Origin: Streptomyces cinerochromogenes
Lineage (GTDB): Bacteria > Actinomycetota > Actinomycetes > Streptomycetales > Streptomycetaceae
Direction: 5' to 3'
NCBI RefSeq assembly: GCF_014648635.1
Contig: NZ_BMRM01000035.1
Coordinates: 1-50,605, forward strand
Length of the DNA: 50,605 bases
Part shown: piece after piece, positions 15,386-22,484 of the stretch
How positions within the stretch are numbered: position 1 is the stretch's first letter
How the letters are laid out: every line of letters begins with the position of its first letter
Made by a program: the position numbers and the translations under genes
Notes under the pieces: model-generated
Databases searched by the model: none
What the model was told of the DNA's origin: nothing
Seen by the model: the letters and a program-made list of their open reading frames with translations, nothing else

Positions 15386-16387
15386 ATGCCGCAATCGTCA
15401 CGCGCCGCCGCTCCCGCCTCCCGCGAGATCGTCCTGGACGCGCTGGGCGTCCCGGTCTCCGGGCTGCTCGCCGAGCCGTCGTCCGGCGCCCCGCGCGCCG
15501 TCGTCGTGGCGCTGCACGGCGGCGGGATCCGGGCCGGGTACTTCGACGGCCACACCGAGCCCGGGCACTCGCTGCTGGAGCTGGGCGCGGACCTCGGCTT
15601 CACGGTCCTCGCGCTGGACCGGCCCGGGTACGGGGAGTCGGCACCCTTCCTGCCGGAGGGGCTCGGCACCCAGGAGCAGGCCATGCTGCTGCGTGCCGCC
15701 CTGCGGGACTTCGCGCGCACCCACGGGACCGGGGACGGCTTCTTCGTCGTGGCGCACTCCAACGGGGCGAAGCCCGGGCTCGCCATGGCCGCGCAGGACC
15801 ACGAGGAGAGCATCATCGGTCTGGACGTCTCCGGGCTGGGCAGCACACCGGCGGCGGCGGACACGATCCCGCGGCACGGGACCGGTCGTATGGACTGGTA
15901 CCGGCACTGGGGCGACCCGGGCCTGTACCCCGCGGGGACCTTCCGCCGGTGCCGTGCGCTGCTGGCGCCGATCCCGGCCCAGGAGATCCGGGAGTTCCCC
16001 CTCTGGCCGGACATGTACCCCGGCATCGCCGCCTCGGTGCGGGCACCGGTCCGCTTCACCTTCGCCGAGCAGGAACCGTGGTGGCGGTCCGACGCCCGGG
16101 CCGTGGCCGACCTGACCGCTCCGCTGGCCTCCACGCGGGTACGGGTGGACCACCAGCCGGACGCCGGTCACAACATCAGCCTCGGCTGGGCGGCGCGGGC
16201 CTATCACCTCCGGGTCCTCGCCTTCCTGGAGGAGTGCCTCCTCACCCGCCGGACCACCGCGGCCCCCCTGCCCGCCCCGAGCCCCGGTGACACCCCGGCC
16301 GCCGCCGACGGCATGCCGGCGACCGCGTCCTGGCAGTTCCTCACCAGGGTCATGTTCCCCCTGGCCCTGGCCCCGGACCTGCCCTGA
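15386..16387 (+). CDS. Alpha/beta hydrolase
   Basis: A 333-residue alpha/beta-hydrolase-fold enzyme. Oxyanion loop LHGGG near 44-48, nucleophile S125 in VVAHSNGAKPG (an A-x-S-x-G elbow rather than G-x-S-x-G), and catalytic H262 in DAGHNISLGW. A GGGGAAGGA ribosome site precedes the ATG. Last gene of the AfsA-FabG-HAD operon. It could hydrolyse a thioester or ester intermediate, open a lactone, or inactivate the signal; the sequence does not decide. The C-terminal 60 residues are Pro/Ala-rich. A perfect 16-bp hairpin follows, marking the cluster's right end before core gene dapD. Confidence 0.82.
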   Translation: MPQSSRAAAPASREIVLDALGVPVSGLLAEPSSGAPRAVVVALHGGGIRAGYFDGHTEPGHSLLELGADLGFTVLALDRPGYGESAPFLPEGLGTQEQAMLLRAALRDFARTHGTGDGFFVVAHSNGAKPGLAMAAQDHEESIIGLDVSGLGSTPAAADTIPRHGTGRMDWYRHWGDPGLYPAGTFRRCRALLAPIPAQEIREFPLWPDMYPGIAASVRAPVRFTFAEQEPWWRSDARAVADLTAPLASTRVRVDHQPDAGHNISLGWAARAYHLRVLAFLEECLLTRRTTAAPLPAPSPGDTPAAADGMPATASWQFLTRVMFPLALAPDLP

Positions 16388-16418
16388 CCCAACGGCCCCC
16401 ACCACCCGCCCCGCACAG

Positions 16419-16458
16419 CGCAGCGCCCCGCACCTCGATGGTGGTGCGGGGCGCTGCG
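16419..16458. terminator. Bidirectional hairpin between the cluster and dapD
   Basis: CGCAGCGCCCCGCACC (16419-16434) is perfectly complementary to 16443-16458 with an 8-nt loop. It lies between convergent genes. Confidence 0.8.
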
Positions 16459-16511
16459 GCGGCCGAGAAGAAGGCGGCTCTCAGCTTGAGGCGCTCATCG
16501 GCCGCCGGTGG

Positions 16512-17498
16512 TCAGTTGTGGCTGTGCAGGATGTCGTTCAGGCCGCCCCAGACCGCGTTGTTCGGCCGGGCCTCGACCGTGCCGGTGACCGAGTTGCGGC
16601 GGAAGAGGATGTTCGAGGCGCCGTTCAGCTCGCGGGCCTTGACGATCTGGCCGTCGGGCATGGTGACCCGGGTGCCCGCGGTGACGTACAGGCCGGCCTC
16701 GACCACGCACTCGTCGCCGAGCGCGATGCCGACGCCCGCCTCCGCGCCGACCAGGCAGCGCTCGCCGATGGAGATGATCACGTTGCCGCCGCCGGACAGG
16801 GTGCCCATGGTGGAGGCGCCGCCGCCGATGTCCGAGCCGTCGCCGACCACGACGCCCGCGGAGATCCGGCCCTCGACCATGGAGGTGCCGAGCGTGCCGG
16901 CGTTGAAGTTGACGAAGCCCTCGTGCATGACCGTGGTGCCGGCCGCGAGGTGCGCGCCGAGGCGGACCCGGTCGGCGTCGGCGATGCGCACGCCCTTGGG
17001 GGCGACGTAGTCCGTCATGCGTGGGAACTTGTCGACCGAGGTCACCTGGAGGTGCAGGCCCTCGGCGCGGGCGTTGAGGCGCACCTTCTCCAGGTCGTCC
17101 ACGGCGACCGGACCGAGCGAGGTCCAGGCGACGTTGGCGAGGTGGCCGAAGATGCCGTCCAGGTTCTGGCCGTGCGGCTTGACCAGGCGGTGCGAGAGCA
17201 GGTGCAGGCGCAGGTAGACGTCGTGCGCGTCGATCGGCTTCTCGTCCAGCGAGGCGATGACCGTGCGGACCGCGACCACCTCGACACCCCGGCGGGCGTC
17301 CGGGCCGGTCGCCGCGGTCGCGCCGCCGCCCAGCAGCTCCGCCGCCTGCTCGGCGGTCAGCCGCTCGGTGCCGGCCGGGCCCGGCGCCTCGACCAGCTCG
17401 GGGGCCGGGAACCAGGTGTCGAGAACGGTGCCGTCGGAGGCGATCGTGGCGAGGCCGGCGGCGACGGCGCCGGTGGTACGGGTTGCAGACTCGGTCAT
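16512..17498 (-). CDS. dapD: 2,3,4,5-tetrahydropyridine-2,6-dicarboxylate N-succinyltransferase
   Basis: A 328-residue enzyme of lysine and meso-diaminopimelate synthesis that succinylates tetrahydrodipicolinate from succinyl-CoA. It is the long actinobacterial form: an N-terminal domain of about 170 residues, then left-handed beta-helix hexapeptide repeats (for example LGAHLAAGTTVMHEGFVNFN, VVVGDGSDIGGGAS, ISIGERCLVGAEAGVGIALG) and the terminal PNNAVWGGLNDILHSHN. No ribosome site is seen before the ATG; TTAGGT lies 8 nt upstream of it, so a leaderless or near-leaderless transcript is possible. A conserved core gene and the left limit of the syntenic block. Confidence 0.96.
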   Translation of the reverse strand: MTESATRTTGAVAAGLATIASDGTVLDTWFPAPELVEAPGPAGTERLTAEQAAELLGGGATAATGPDARRGVEVVAVRTVIASLDEKPIDAHDVYLRLHLLSHRLVKPHGQNLDGIFGHLANVAWTSLGPVAVDDLEKVRLNARAEGLHLQVTSVDKFPRMTDYVAPKGVRIADADRVRLGAHLAAGTTVMHEGFVNFNAGTLGTSMVEGRISAGVVVGDGSDIGGGASTMGTLSGGGNVIISIGERCLVGAEAGVGIALGDECVVEAGLYVTAGTRVTMPDGQIVKARELNGASNILFRRNSVTGTVEARPNNAVWGGLNDILHSHN

Positions 17499-17562
17499 GG
17501 GAGAAAACCTAACGTGGGTGGGGTGGTGAGGGCGAACCGCGTCTCATGTGCCGGGCGCGGGT

Positions 17563-18099
17563 TCAGGGGATCAGCCGAGCCAGCGCGGCGCGCGCGTGCT
17601 CCTCGTCGTACGAACCGCCCGTCAGCAGCACCTGGAGGCAGATCCCGTCCATGAGCGCGAGCAGGGCGCGGGCGGTGACCGGGTCGGTGCGGCGGGCCAG
17701 CAGCGCGGCGGCGCCCTCGGTCCACTCGGCGGCGACGGGGCGCAGCGCGGGGCGGCGCAGTGCCGCGAGGTACAGCTCGTACTCCAGTTCCACGCCGGTC
17801 CGCCCGCCCGCCAGCCACTGCCCGAGCGCCCGGGCGAGATCCGCGGCGAGGCCGTCCGGGCCGGTGCCCTGGGGCAGCAGTTCGGCCAGCACCCGGCCGA
17901 ATCCCTCGTTCGACTGCCGCAACGCGGCCACCAGCAGCTCTTCCAGGGTGGCGAAGTGGTACGTCGTGGAGCCGAGCGGTACGTCCGCCTCGGCCGCGAC
18001 CGTGCGGTGGCTCAGTCCGGCGATGCCGTCCCGGCCGACCACGCGGATCGCCGCGTCGATGATCCGCTGCCGGCGCTCGGGGTCGTGCCGCCGGGCCAT
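17563..18099 (-). CDS. TetR regulator of the adjacent SMR pump
   Basis: A 178-residue TetR-family repressor. It opens MARRHDPERRQRIIDAAIRV and has the HTH end segment VPLGSTTYHFATLEELL. Its ATG overlaps the stop of the upstream SMR gene by one base (TGATG), so both are made from one transcript. The natural operator candidates are the two perfect 16-bp palindromes directly before the SMR gene, so the pair would be an autoregulated pump operon. Longer upstream reading in this frame overlaps the SMR gene and was rejected. Confidence 0.9.
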   Translation of the reverse strand: MARRHDPERRQRIIDAAIRVVGRDGIAGLSHRTVAAEADVPLGSTTYHFATLEELLVAALRQSNEGFGRVLAELLPQGTGPDGLAADLARALGQWLAGGRTGVELEYELYLAALRRPALRPVAAEWTEGAAALLARRTDPVTARALLALMDGICLQVLLTGGSYDEEHARAALARLIP

Positions 18100-18422
18100 C
18101 AGTGCGCCGCCCCGCCGAGGTTGAGCACCACCACTCCCCCGATGATCAGCACGATCCCGGCGACCTTGGCCGGGCTCAGCCCCTCCCCGAACAGCAGCAG
18201 GCCGAGGACGGCGATGGCCGCGGTGCCCACGCCGGACCAGATGGCGTACGCCGTGCCGATCTGGACGCTTCTGAGGGTCTGGGCGAGCAGGGCGAAGGAG
18301 ACGAGGTAGCCCAGCGCGGTCACGAGCGAGGGCCAGAGCCGGCTGAACCCCTCGCTGTACTTCATCGCCGTGGTGGCGGCGACCTCGGCGGCGATGGCAC
18401 CGGCGAGCAGCAGATATCCCAT
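18099..18422 (-). CDS. Small multidrug resistance (SMR) efflux protein
   Basis: A 107-residue four-helix membrane protein of the EmrE/QacE group, exporting cationic lipophilic drugs in exchange for protons. The conserved membrane glutamate is in LAGAIAAEVAATTAMKYSEG; TAYAIWSGVGTA and LFGEGLSPAKVAGIVLI are family hallmarks. The ATG at 18422 is preceded not by a ribosome site but directly by an operator palindrome; TACGCT at 18430-18435 (minus strand) followed by exactly 7 nt suggests the transcript begins at the ATG. A start at 18461 would put both operators inside the coding region and is less likely. Confidence 0.92.
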   Translation of the reverse strand: MGYLLLAGAIAAEVAATTAMKYSEGFSRLWPSLVTALGYLVSFALLAQTLRSVQIGTAYAIWSGVGTAAIAVLGLLLFGEGLSPAKVAGIVLIIGGVVVLNLGGAAH

Positions 18423-18461
18423 GTGTACGAGCGTACACAACGATCGTGTACGGCCGTACAC
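18423..18461. promoter_or_regulatory. Tandem perfect operators over the SMR promoter
   Basis: GTGTACGAGCGTACAC (18423-18438) and GTGTACGGCCGTACAC (18446-18461) share 7-bp arms and start 23 bp apart, about two helical turns. On the minus strand the first covers the presumed -10 box TACGCT and the second the -35 area. A third inverted repeat, GAAAGT-TGC-ACTTTC, follows at 18467-18481. Confidence 0.8.
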
Positions 18462-18528
18462 AACGAGAAAGTTGCACTTTCATAGAAACCGCTCGCAGGC
18501 GGTACCGCCTCCACTACTGTGCGGGCCC

Positions 18529-19269
18529 GTGCCTGAAAACACCCCCCGCACCCGAAGACTCGGGCTGGCCGCCGCACTGGTCCTGGCGGTCGCCGCCGCC
18601 TGCGTGACCGTGACCGCCATGGACGACCAGTCCCCACGGACGAAGGCCACCGCACCGGTGACACCGCCCGACAACGGCCCCGGCCTGCTCTCCTTCGCCT
18701 CCCCGTCCGCCTCACCGGCGAGCACCACGGCGACCCCCGCGTCCACCGGGGACCCCACGTCCTCACCCCCGTCCCCGCCCCCGTCCCCCACCCGCGCGGA
18801 GCGCACCCCCGCCCACTCCCCCACCCCGAGCCCCGGTTCCCCCCGGCCGACGCAGCCCCGCACCTCGGTCCGCTCCCTCAACTACCCCGACCGCTACTGG
18901 CAGGTCAGCGACGGCTTGGTGCGGCTGGAACCCGTCACCTCGGCCCCGGCCCGCCGCGCCGCCACCTTCACCCGCGTCGAGGGCCTGGCGGACGCCCGCT
19001 GCTCCTCCTTCACCACGGCCGACGGCAGCTACCTGCGCCACCGTGACTTCCTCCTGCGCGCCGAACGGGCCGACGGCTCCCGGCTCTTCCGGCAGGACGC
19101 CACCTTCTGCCCCCGGCGGTCCGCCTCCGGAGCCGTGATGCTGGAGTCGGTCAACTACCCCGGCCGCTTCCTGCGCCACCGGAACTTCCAGCTACGGCTG
19201 GACCCCTACCAGAACACCGGCCTGTACCGCGCGGACTCGGCGTTCCTGCTGGTGGACGGGCTGGCCTGA
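18529..19269 (+). CDS. Secreted or membrane-anchored AbfB-like beta-trefoil protein
   Basis: A 246-residue exported protein. After PENTPRTRR comes a hydrophobic signal or anchor segment (LGLAAALVLAVAAACVTV), then about 90 residues of Pro/Ser/Thr-rich linker, then a C-terminal domain of about 130 residues with the repeats VRSLNYPDRYWQVSDG and VNYPGRFLRHRNFQLRLDP. This matches the arabinofuranose-binding AbfB fold (a beta-trefoil). No catalytic domain is attached. Start is the GTG at 18529, with no ribosome site but a TACTGT -10-like box about 8 nt upstream, so possibly leaderless. Ligand unknown; cell-surface carbohydrate binding is plausible. Confidence 0.82.
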   Translation: MPENTPRTRRLGLAAALVLAVAAACVTVTAMDDQSPRTKATAPVTPPDNGPGLLSFASPSASPASTTATPASTGDPTSSPPSPPPSPTRAERTPAHSPTPSPGSPRPTQPRTSVRSLNYPDRYWQVSDGLVRLEPVTSAPARRAATFTRVEGLADARCSSFTTADGSYLRHRDFLLRAERADGSRLFRQDATFCPRRSASGAVMLESVNYPGRFLRHRNFQLRLDPYQNTGLYRADSAFLLVDGLA

Positions 19270-19278
19270 GCAGACGGA

Positions 19279-19310
19279 AGGGGGCCGTGGCCCCTTGGCC
19301 ACGGCCCCCT
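19279..19310. terminator. Bidirectional hairpin between AbfB gene and suf operon
   Basis: AGGGGGCCGTGGCC pairs perfectly with GGCCACGGCCCCCT over a 4-nt loop, between two convergent transcription units. Confidence 0.85.
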
Positions 19311-19325
19311 CGCGCGGGTGCTGTG

Positions 19326-19658
19326 TCAGACGTTGAAGCCGAGCGCCCGAAGCTGCTCGCGGCCGTCGTCCGTGATCTTGTCCGGACCCCACGGCGGCAT
19401 CCAGACCCAGTTGATGCGGAGTTCGTTGACGAGGCCGTCCGTGGCGGACTTGGCCTGGTCCTCGATGACGTCCGTCAGCGGGCAGGCCGCCGAGGTCAGG
19501 GTCATGTCCACGGTGGCGACGTTGGAGTCGTCGATGTGGATGCCGTAGATCAGGCCGAGGTTGACGACGTCGATGCCCAGCTCGGGGTCGACGACGTCCA
19601 TCAGAGCCTCGCGCAGCTCCTCCTCGGAGGCCGGCTTCATCTCAGCGGTGTCGGTCAT
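19326..19658 (-). CDS. sufT: SufT-type iron-sulfur assembly factor (DUF59/MIP18)
   Basis: A 110-residue protein of the MIP18/DUF59 family, which helps maturation of Fe-S proteins. Visible: REALMDVVDPELGIDVVNLG, the cysteine in LTSAACPLTDVIED, and WMPPWGPDKITDDGREQL. The ATG at 19658 overlaps the SufU stop as ATGA and has AAGGAAG upstream; the frame open before that lies within sufU. Last gene of the eight-gene suf operon, ending before the shared hairpin at 19279-19310. Confidence 0.93.
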   Translation of the reverse strand: MTDTAEMKPASEEELREALMDVVDPELGIDVVNLGLIYGIHIDDSNVATVDMTLTSAACPLTDVIEDQAKSATDGLVNELRINWVWMPPWGPDKITDDGREQLRALGFNV

Positions 19659-20122
19659 GCCGTCTTCCTTTCGGCGTCGGCGCCATCCAGCGCCTGGGCC
19701 GTCGCGTCCTTCCACGCCATCCAGCTGAGGAGGGCGCACTTGACCCGCGCGGGGTACTTGGAGACACCGGCGAACGCGACCGCGTCCTCCAGGACCTCCT
19801 CCATCGCGTCGTCGGGCTCGATCCTGCCCTTGGACTGCATCAGCTCCAGGAAGGTCTCCTGGATCTTCTGCGCGTCCGCCAGGTCCTTGCCCACCAGCAG
19901 CTCGTTGAGCACGGAGGCCGAGGCCTGGCTGATCGAACAGCCCTGGCCCTCGTACGAGACGTCCTCGATCTTCGTGCCGTCGTACTTCACGCGCAGGGTG
20001 ATCTCGTCGCCGCAGGTCGGGTTCACGTGGTGCACCTCGGCGTCGCCGTCCCTCAGACCACGCCCGTGCGGGTTCTTGTAGTGGTCCAGGATGACGTCCT
20101 GGTACATCGAATCCAGCTTCAC
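19655..20122 (-). CDS. sufU: SufU iron-sulfur scaffold/sulfurtransferase
   Basis: A 155-residue SufU, which accepts sulfur from the cysteine desulfurase SufS through a zinc-bound cysteine. The three ligand cysteines are present: C37 in NPTCGDE (with D39), C62 in GQGCSISQAS and C129 in ARVKCALLSW. The SufU-specific insertion after the second cysteine is present, distinguishing it from IscU. It follows sufS by 16 bp and overlaps sufT by 4 bp, so it is tightly coupled in the operon. Confidence 0.95.
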   Translation of the reverse strand: MKLDSMYQDVILDHYKNPHGRGLRDGDAEVHHVNPTCGDEITLRVKYDGTKIEDVSYEGQGCSISQASASVLNELLVGKDLADAQKIQETFLELMQSKGRIEPDDAMEEVLEDAVAFAGVSKYPARVKCALLSWMAWKDATAQALDGADAERKTA

Positions 20123-20138
20123 GGTGTCGACACGCCTC

Positions 20139-21395
20139 TCAGCCGAAGAAGTTCCGTACGTGCTCCAGGCCGTCGACCAGAGCGTCGATCTCGGCCGGCG
20201 TGGAGTACAGATAGAACGACGCTCGCGTGGTCGCGGGAATTCCGTAGCGGAGGCAGACCGGACGGGCGCAGTGGTGGCCGACCCGGACCGCGATGCCCTG
20301 CTCGTCCAGGACCTGGCCCACGTCGTGCGGGTGGATGTCCCCCAGCGTGAAGGAGATCGCCGCGCCCCGGTCCTCGGCCGTGGTCGGGCCGATGATGCGG
20401 AGGTCGGGGACCTCGGCCAGGCGCCGCACCGCGTACTCCGTCAGCGCGTGCTCATGGGCGAGGATCTTGTCCATGCCGATCGACTGGAGGTAGTCGATGG
20501 CCGCGCCGAGACCGACCGCCTGCGCGATCGGGGGCGTGCCCGCCTCGAACTTGTGCGGCGCCGGTGCGTAGGTGGACGAGTGCATCGAGACCGTCTCGAT
20601 CATCTCGCCGCCGCCGAGGAAGGGGGGAAGGTCCTCCAGGAGCTCCTGGCGGCCCCACAGGACGCCGATGCCGGTCGGGCCGCACATCTTGTGGCCGGTG
20701 AAGGCCACGAAGTCGGCCTGCAGGGCCTGCACGTCCAGCGGCATGTGCGGCGCGGCCTGGGAGGCGTCGATGCAGACGAGGGCGCCGACCTCCTGGGCGC
20801 GGCGGATTATCGTCTCGACCGGGTTGACCGTGCCCAGGATGTTGGACACCAGCACGAAGGAGACGATCTTCGTCTTCTCCGTGATGATCTCCTCGATGTT
20901 CGACAGGTCGAGCCGGCCGTCGTCGGTGAGACCGAACCACTTCAGCTTCGCGCCCGTGCGCTGCGCCAGCAGCTGCCACGGCACGATGTTGGAGTGGTGC
21001 TCCATCTCCGTGATGACGATCTCGGTCTCGTGGTCCACCCGGTAGGGCTCGTCGGCCCAGCCCAGCATGTTCGCCACGAGGTTCAGCGACTCGGAGGCGT
21101 TCTTGGTGAAGATCACCTCGTCGCGGCTCGGCGCGTTGACGAACGCGGCGACCTTGTCGCGCGCGCCCTCGTACAGCGCCGTGGCCTCCTCGGCGAGCAC
21201 ATGCACACCGCGGTGGACGTTGGCGTTGTAGCGCTCGTAGTACTCGCTCAGGGCGTCCAGCACCTGGCGCGGCTTCTGCGAGGTCGCCGCGTTGTCCAGG
21301 TACACGAGCTTCCTGCCGTCGTGGACGACGCGGTCCAGTACGGGGAAGTCCTTGCGGATCGCCTCGGTGTCGAGGAGGCCCGGCAGCTGTGTCAC
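20139..21395 (-). CDS. sufS: SufS cysteine desulfurase
   Basis: A 418-residue PLP enzyme that takes sulfur from cysteine and leaves alanine. PLP is held by K236 in FTGHKMCGPTG; the persulfide cysteine is C376 in VGHHCARPVC, the short group II (SufS) loop. Other marks are LDNAATSQKP and MEHHSNIVPW. The start is a GTG overlapping the SufC stop as GTGA, so it depends on coupled translation. Partner of SufU encoded next. Confidence 0.97.
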   Translation of the reverse strand: MTQLPGLLDTEAIRKDFPVLDRVVHDGRKLVYLDNAATSQKPRQVLDALSEYYERYNANVHRGVHVLAEEATALYEGARDKVAAFVNAPSRDEVIFTKNASESLNLVANMLGWADEPYRVDHETEIVITEMEHHSNIVPWQLLAQRTGAKLKWFGLTDDGRLDLSNIEEIITEKTKIVSFVLVSNILGTVNPVETIIRRAQEVGALVCIDASQAAPHMPLDVQALQADFVAFTGHKMCGPTGIGVLWGRQELLEDLPPFLGGGEMIETVSMHSSTYAPAPHKFEAGTPPIAQAVGLGAAIDYLQSIGMDKILAHEHALTEYAVRRLAEVPDLRIIGPTTAEDRGAAISFTLGDIHPHDVGQVLDEQGIAVRVGHHCARPVCLRYGIPATTRASFYLYSTPAEIDALVDGLEHVRNFFG

Positions 21396-22156
21396 GCGGA
21401 TGCGCCACCCTTCACGTACGACTCGTAGCCCTCGTTCTCCAGCTTGTCCGCGAGCTCCGGACCGCCGGACTCGACGATGCGGCCGCCGGCGAACACGTGG
21501 ACGTGGTCGGGCTTGATGTAGCGCAGGATGCGCGTGTAGTGCGTGATCAGCAGGGTGCCGACCTCGCCGGTCTCACGGACGCGGTTGACGCCCTCGGAGA
21601 CGATGCGGAGCGCGTCGACGTCGAGGCCGGAGTCGGTCTCGTCCAGGATCGCGACCTTCGGCTTGAGCAGCTCCAGCTGGAGGATCTCGTGGCGCTTCTT
21701 CTCACCGCCGGAGAAGCCCTCGTTGACGTTGCGCTCGGCGAAGGACGGGTCCATGTTGAGGCGCTCCATGGCCTCCTTGACCTCCTTCACCCAGGTGCGC
21801 AGCTTGGGGGCCTCGCCGCGGACCGCGGTGGCGGAGGTGCGCAGGAAGTTGGAGACCGAGACGCCGGGGACCTCGACCGGGTACTGCATCGCCAGGAACA
21901 GGCCCGCGCGGGCGCGCTCGTCGACGGACATCTCCAGGACGTCCTCGCCGTCGAGCAGCACGGTGCCGCTGGTGATCGTGTACTTCGGGTGACCCGCGAG
22001 GGAGTAGGCGAGGGTCGACTTGCCGGAGCCGTTGGGGCCCATGATGGCGTGCGTCTCGCCCTGCTTCACGGTGAGGTCGACGCCCTTGAGGATCTCCTTC
22101 GTGGCGTTGTCGGCCTCGACGGTGACGTGCAGGTCTCGGATTTCAAGCGTTGCCAT
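21392..22156 (-). CDS. sufC: SufC ATPase of the SufBCD scaffold
   Basis: A 254-residue ABC-type ATPase that drives the SufBCD Fe-S scaffold; it is soluble and not a transporter. Walker A GPNGSGKSTLA, signature FSGGEKKRHEI, Walker B AILDETDSGLD with the SufC-type Asp-Glu, and the switch histidine in LLITHYTRIL are all present. It follows the Rieske-type gene by 7 bp and overlaps sufS by 4 bp. Confidence 0.97.
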   Translation of the reverse strand: MATLEIRDLHVTVEADNATKEILKGVDLTVKQGETHAIMGPNGSGKSTLAYSLAGHPKYTITSGTVLLDGEDVLEMSVDERARAGLFLAMQYPVEVPGVSVSNFLRTSATAVRGEAPKLRTWVKEVKEAMERLNMDPSFAERNVNEGFSGGEKKRHEILQLELLKPKVAILDETDSGLDVDALRIVSEGVNRVRETGEVGTLLITHYTRILRYIKPDHVHVFAGGRIVESGGPELADKLENEGYESYVKGGASA

Positions 22157-22163
22157 GGGTGCC

Positions 22164-22484
22164 TCAGGACTCCTGGGTGAGGGAGACGAGAACGTCGTCC
22201 CCTTCGATCTTTACGGGGTATACGGGGACGGGGCGCGTCGCGGGGAGGCCGGACGGCTTGCCGGTGCGCAGGTCGAAGGCGGAGCCGTGCAGCCAGCACT
22301 CGATCTGGCAGTCCTCCACCTCGCCCTCGGAGAGGGAGACGTTCGCGTGGGAGCAGATGTCGTGGATGGCGAACACCTCGCCCTCGGTCCTGACGACCGA
22401 GATCGGCGTGCCGTCGAGTTCCACCCGCTTCGGGGTGTCCTCCTCCAGCTCGCTCAGCCCGCAGGCGCGTACGAACGACGTCAT
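22164..22484 (-). CDS. Rieske-type [2Fe-2S] ferredoxin of the suf operon
   Basis: A 106-residue single-domain Rieske protein resembling the small ferredoxins of dioxygenases. The cluster ligands are in CSHANVSL and CWLHGSAFD, the canonical CxH and CxxH pairs. In actinobacterial suf operons this gene regularly sits between sufD and sufC (established layout), where it may pass electrons during cluster assembly; its exact job is not known. It overlaps the sufD stop by 4 bp. Confidence 0.94.
   Translation of the reverse strand: MTSFVRACGLSELEEDTPKRVELDGTPISVVRTEGEVFAIHDICSHANVSLSEGEVEDCQIECWLHGSAFDLRTGKPSGLPATRPVPVYPVKIEGDDVLVSLTQES

Noticed and set aside
1..16387. Aromatic type II polyketide cluster
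   Set aside because: No cyclase, aromatase or C9-type ketoreductase is visible, and the gene set is centred on AfsA-like enzymes and receptors.
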